NCBI RefSeq assembly: GCF_900142735.1
Contig: NZ_FRBY01000003.1
Coordinates: 682,001 to 746,000 of the forward strand
Source: Flavobacterium saccharophilum
GTDB lineage: Bacteria > Bacteroidota > Bacteroidia > Flavobacteriales > Flavobacteriaceae
Length of the DNA: 64,000 bases
Direction: 5' to 3'
The position numbers and the translations under genes are program-made. The notes beneath the pieces were generated by a model. It was not told the DNA's origin, did no database searches, and saw only the letters and a list, made by a program, of their open reading frames with translations. This document shows, piece by piece, positions 60,981 through 64,000 of this stretch (positions are counted from its first letter, which is position 1; the number at the start of each line of letters is the position of its first letter).

Positions 60981-61649
60981 GTGGCAAAAAAACAATATAA
61001 TTTAGAAATTTTACTTTTGGAATATAACGATACCTATCAAACCATTGCTTTTGAATCAGAAGAAATACTTTTTAAAGAAAAAGGAAGTAAATTCTTTGGC
61101 TATGCATTTCCCATTTCAACTGAAGAAGAAGTAAAACCTATTATTGAAAACTTAAGAAAACAACATCCTCACGCGGTTCACTACTGTTATGCTTATCAAT
61201 TGGGCACGGCACCAAAAATATCTTATCGTGCCAATGATGACGGCGAACCAAGTAATACAGCCGGCGCTCCTATTTATGGCCAAATACAGTCTTTTGGATT
61301 AACAAATGTTTTGGTTGTTGTAGTTCGAATTTTTGGTGGAGTTAAATTGGGTGTTGGCGGATTGATTGCTGCTTACAAAACAACTGCACAAATGACACTT
61401 GAAGTTTGTGAAATTGTCGAGAAAACCATCGACGTTCATTTTTTAATCTCTTTTGATTATAAAAATATGAATAAAGTTATGCGTGTTATCAAAGAAAAAA
61501 AACTGGAAATTAATTCTCAGGAAATGGAAATTAACGAAGATTCCGGACTTCCAATTGGCAAAATAATCACAAAAACACGAAAAAAAAATGCCGAATCCGT
61601 ATTCGACATTTTTGATTTAATGTTTGAAATCGATATAAAAATTATATAA
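60981..61649 (+). CDS. YigZ/IMPACT family protein
   Basis: A 222-residue protein with an N-terminal IMPACT domain (KEKGSKFFGYAFPI, HYCYAYQLG, NDDGEPSNTAGAPIYGQI, VVRIFGGVKLGVGGLI) and a C-terminal DUF1949-like domain. Function is unsettled; related proteins bind ribosomes or regulate translation. The GTG at 60981 is the longest start. A TTG at 61017 would give the usual short N-terminus before DTYQTI, so the start is uncertain. Confidence 0.87.
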   Translation: MAKKQYNLEILLLEYNDTYQTIAFESEEILFKEKGSKFFGYAFPISTEEEVKPIIENLRKQHPHAVHYCYAYQLGTAPKISYRANDDGEPSNTAGAPIYGQIQSFGLTNVLVVVVRIFGGVKLGVGGLIAAYKTTAQMTLEVCEIVEKTIDVHFLISFDYKNMNKVMRVIKEKKLEINSQEMEINEDSGLPIGKIITKTRKKNAESVFDIFDLMFEIDIKII

Positions 61650-61680
61650 ATTGATATAAAAACCTACCTCGTTTTAACAA

Positions 61681-62085
61681 TTATACAAGTGTTTTAAACA
61701 ATTCTAAAATATAATCCGGAGGGGCAGTTGGACGACCTGATTTTAACGAAATAAATACTAAAATAAACACAGCAGTTGTTAATAACTCATTCGCTTCGTT
61801 AAAGATCGCACAGTCGAATTCAATCTTAACAGAAGATTGACTTTTGAAAGTAGTATGAATCGTAAGAAGCTCATCATAACGCGCCGATTTTTTATAATTT
61901 ATTTGCATAGAAACAATTGGTAATCCGATTCCGCTTTCTTCCATACTTTTATACGAAATCCCTTTGTCTCTAAGCCATTCCACGCGTCCGATCTCAAAAT
62001 ATGGCACATAATTTCCGTGATAAACAACCCCCATTTGGTCTGTTTCAGAGTAACGAACACGCACTTGCGTTTGATGATTTTTCAT
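61681..62085 (-). CDS. Acyl-CoA thioesterase, YbgC/4HBT type
   Basis: A 134-residue hotdog-fold thioesterase with RYSETDQMGVVYHGNYVPYF (about residues 10-29, including the catalytic Asp) and YFEIGRVEWLRDKG. It hydrolyses short acyl-CoA or related thioesters. It is a single gene between the YigZ and dnaA genes. Confidence 0.9.
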   Translation of the reverse strand: MKNHQTQVRVRYSETDQMGVVYHGNYVPYFEIGRVEWLRDKGISYKSMEESGIGLPIVSMQINYKKSARYDELLTIHTTFKSQSSVKIEFDCAIFNEANELLTTAVFILVFISLKSGRPTAPPDYILELFKTLV

Positions 62086-62271
62086 TATTTATTGATTAAA
62101 AAAAATTAACTTCCCAAAGTTCACTTACAACATTTTTTTATAAAATTAGACCCCAAAATATTTTTTTTTACAGAAATTTGTTCACATATTTGTTATCCTG
62201 AAAAACGGAAAAATTTTGCTCCTTTTTTATTAGGAGAATCTTTATCAATAATAAAAAATTTATCTGAATCT

Positions 62272-63699
62272 ATGACTAAAACTGCTCAATCGGTATGGGA
62301 AAACTGTTTGTCTTTTATAAAGGACAATATTCAAGATCAAGCATATAAAACTTGGTTCGAACCAATCAAATCAGTTGAGCTAACCGACAACGCATTATAT
62401 ATTCAGGTACCAAGTAAATTTTTCTACGAATGGCTCGAAGAGCACTACGTAAAATTATTGAAAGTTGCGCTTACCAAAGAACTAGGAAAAAACGCAAAGT
62501 TACTCTATAAAATTAAAATGGAGAACACTTATGGCAATAAACAACCGTTTACCGAACAGTTGCCAAGTGCCAACAGAGTGCCAATGAAACCGCAAGAGGT
62601 TGATGCTCCGTTTAAAAACTTAAATCCTGAACTTAAAAATCCTTTTGTAATTCCCGGAATTAGAAATTTAAAAATTGAGTCGCAATTAAATGCCAACTAC
62701 AGTTTTGACAATTTCTTAGAAGGAGATTCAAACCGTTTGGCGCGCTCTGCAGGTATGGCTGTTGCCAATAAACCTGGAGGAACGTCATTTAATCCGTTAT
62801 TGATTTTTGGTGGAGTTGGTTTAGGAAAAACACACTTAGCCCATGCTATTGGTGTTGAAGTAAAAGATAAATATCCTGAAAAAACGGTTTTATATATTTC
62901 TGCCGAGATTTTCACACAACAATATATTGATTCGGTTAAAAAGAATAATCGTAACGATTTCATTCACTTTTACCAATTAATTGACGTTTTGATAATTGAT
63001 GATGTTCAGTTTTTATCTGGAAAATCAGGAACTCAGGACGTATTTTTCCACATTTTCAATTATCTGCACCAAAACGGAAAACAGGTAATTTTAACTTCGG
63101 ACAAAGCTCCTGTTGATATGCAGGATATTGAACAACGTTTATTATCCCGTTTTAAATGGGGATTATCTGCTGAGTTACACCAGCCGGATTACGAAACTCG
63201 TATTTCAATCTTAAAAAACATTTTGTATCGCGATGGTGTTGAAATGCCGGAAGACATTATTGAATATGTTGCCCGCAATATCAAAACTAACGTTCGTGAA
63301 CTTGAAGGTGCAATTATTTCATTAATTGCTCAATCTTCTTTCAATAAAAAAGAAGTTACAATCGAGTTGGCGAAAAGTGTTGTAGAGAAATTTGTTAAAA
63401 ATGTGAAGAGAGAAATCTCTATCGATTATATTCAAAAAATTGTGTCTGATTATTTTCAGTTGGATATTGAAACACTTCAATCGAAGACCAGAAAAAGGCA
63501 CGTTGTTCAGGCGAGACAATTGGCTATGTTTTTTGCAAAGAAATTCACTAAAGCTTCTTTGGCAAACATTGGCTCACAAATTGGAGATCGCGATCACGCT
63601 ACCGTATTACATGCTTGTAAAACAGTTGACAATTTAGTTTCTACAGACAAACAATTCAAAAAATTTGTCGAAGACATCAACAAAAAACTAACGCTATAA
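62272..63699 (+). CDS. dnaA: Chromosomal replication initiator DnaA
   Basis: It binds DnaA boxes and opens the origin. The 475-residue protein has domain I (1-90), a short linker, an AAA+ domain with GGVGLGKTHLAHAIG (about residue 180), DDVQFLSGK (about 242) and RLLSRFKWGL, and the DNA-binding C-terminus with the signature RDHATVLHACKTV (about 440). I see no cluster of DnaA boxes beside it. Confidence 0.98.
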   Translation: MTKTAQSVWENCLSFIKDNIQDQAYKTWFEPIKSVELTDNALYIQVPSKFFYEWLEEHYVKLLKVALTKELGKNAKLLYKIKMENTYGNKQPFTEQLPSANRVPMKPQEVDAPFKNLNPELKNPFVIPGIRNLKIESQLNANYSFDNFLEGDSNRLARSAGMAVANKPGGTSFNPLLIFGGVGLGKTHLAHAIGVEVKDKYPEKTVLYISAEIFTQQYIDSVKKNNRNDFIHFYQLIDVLIIDDVQFLSGKSGTQDVFFHIFNYLHQNGKQVILTSDKAPVDMQDIEQRLLSRFKWGLSAELHQPDYETRISILKNILYRDGVEMPEDIIEYVARNIKTNVRELEGAIISLIAQSSFNKKEVTIELAKSVVEKFVKNVKREISIDYIQKIVSDYFQLDIETLQSKTRKRHVVQARQLAMFFAKKFTKASLANIGSQIGDRDHATVLHACKTVDNLVSTDKQFKKFVEDINKKLTL

Positions 63700-63708
63700 A
63701 CGCGAATC

Positions 63709-64000
63709 ATGCCGGTAAAAATTTTAATGGTTTGTTTGGGAAATATTTGCAGATCACCTTTAGCAGAAGGAATTCTGGCCTCTAAATTACCAAAAGACAA
63801 TTTCATAGTTGATTCCGCTGGAACAGGATCCTGGCATGTAGGGCATGCACCTGACAAACGCTCAATTGCAGTTGCCCAAAAAAACGGCTTATGTATTGAC
63901 AATCAAAAAGGAAGGCAATTTAAAACTTCAGATTTTGATGAATTCGATTATATCTATGTTATGGATAATTCGAATTACCGCGACGTCATTCATCTTGCCA
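63709..64000 (+). CDS. Low-molecular-weight protein tyrosine phosphatase (partial, cut by window edge)
   Basis: The first 97 codons are present. VCLGNICRSPLAEGIL carries the CxxxxxR phosphate loop (Cys about residue 8) typical of low-molecular-weight protein tyrosine phosphatases, and a later SAGTGSWHVG is also typical. The C-terminal catalytic Asp is outside the window. It begins ten bases after dnaA, so may be co-transcribed with it. Confidence 0.93.
   Translation, partial: MPVKILMVCLGNICRSPLAEGILASKLPKDNFIVDSAGTGSWHVGHAPDKRSIAVAQKNGLCIDNQKGRQFKTSDFDEFDYIYVMDNSNYRDVIHLA

Noticed and set aside
62086..62271. Possible replication origin beside dnaA
   Set aside because: The spacer has only a single TTATCC-like stretch; no cluster of TTATCCACA boxes, so origin cannot be claimed.

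Overview
The window is a chromosomal segment of a Flavobacterium-like member of the Bacteroidota. The evidence is the AT-rich composition, upstream sequences with the Bacteroidota -7 consensus TAnnTTTG and no recurrent Shine-Dalgarno, lineage-typical proteins (a long SecA without a C-terminal zinc motif, many small secreted proteins and lipoproteins), and gene content such as gmd/fcl, purB, secA, hisS and dnaA. I see no insertion sequence, prophage, CRISPR array or plasmid gene. Species cannot be fixed from the sequence alone.

Layout. Positions 1-5560 (minus strand) are the end of a surface-polysaccharide locus: a pyruvyl-transferase-family protein, an FrhB-like iron-sulfur protein, a Wzx-type flippase, then gmd and fcl for GDP-L-fucose. 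Positions 6000-17500 hold a secreted propeller protein, an Uup-like ABC-F ATPase, an FKBP lipoprotein, a stress protein, a methyltransferase, a LolD/MacB-type ATPase, a cobalamin adenosyltransferase, a DUF2795-like protein and secA. Positions 17600-21930 are a metal/iron-uptake unit: a small Cys protein, a TonB-dependent receptor and a PepSY membrane protein. Positions 22000-37700 are mostly housekeeping and transport: trmH-like, sirtuin, purB, a Kef-type antiporter, 1-Cys peroxiredoxin, an AEC transporter, an Rrf2 regulator with its oxidoreductase, meaB, an LtaS-like enzyme, a MATE pump and PPK2. Positions 39041-41051 hold an ECF sigma factor, a membrane protein that looks like its anti-sigma factor but carries a TonB-plug-like tail, and a secreted plug-only protein. 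Positions 42100-53900 contain mtaB, a GNAT, a HAD phosphatase, a single-domain DEAD-like protein, an NtrC-type regulator without a DNA-binding domain, a NatAB-like exporter and grpE-dnaJ. Positions 54300-64000 contain tRNA-Trp, hisS, a MacB-type permease, prmC, a GNAT, ribD with an overlapping HAD phosphatase, a YigZ protein, a thioesterase, dnaA and the start of a low-molecular-weight tyrosine phosphatase.

How genes work together. gmd and fcl make GDP-fucose for the polysaccharide that the flippase exports. The adenosyltransferase and MeaB both serve adenosylcobalamin-dependent methylmalonyl-CoA mutase. The ATPase at 12236 and the permease at 56204 look like halves of one MacB-like system but are 43 kb apart. 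grpE and dnaJ form a chaperone operon with a good promoter. The HAD protein overlapping ribD may supply the riboflavin-pathway phosphatase.

Two patterns stand out. First, about twenty intergenic spacers carry arrays of degenerate 7-, 8- or ~10-base words, with a different word family per spacer and often folded as palindromes; several sit between convergent genes, and one contains both stop codons. Second, the sigma/anti-sigma/plug cluster looks like a signalling module that uses TonB-plug domains outside any receptor. A smaller family of dispersed palindromes has two copies whose inner stems differ in sequence but still pair.
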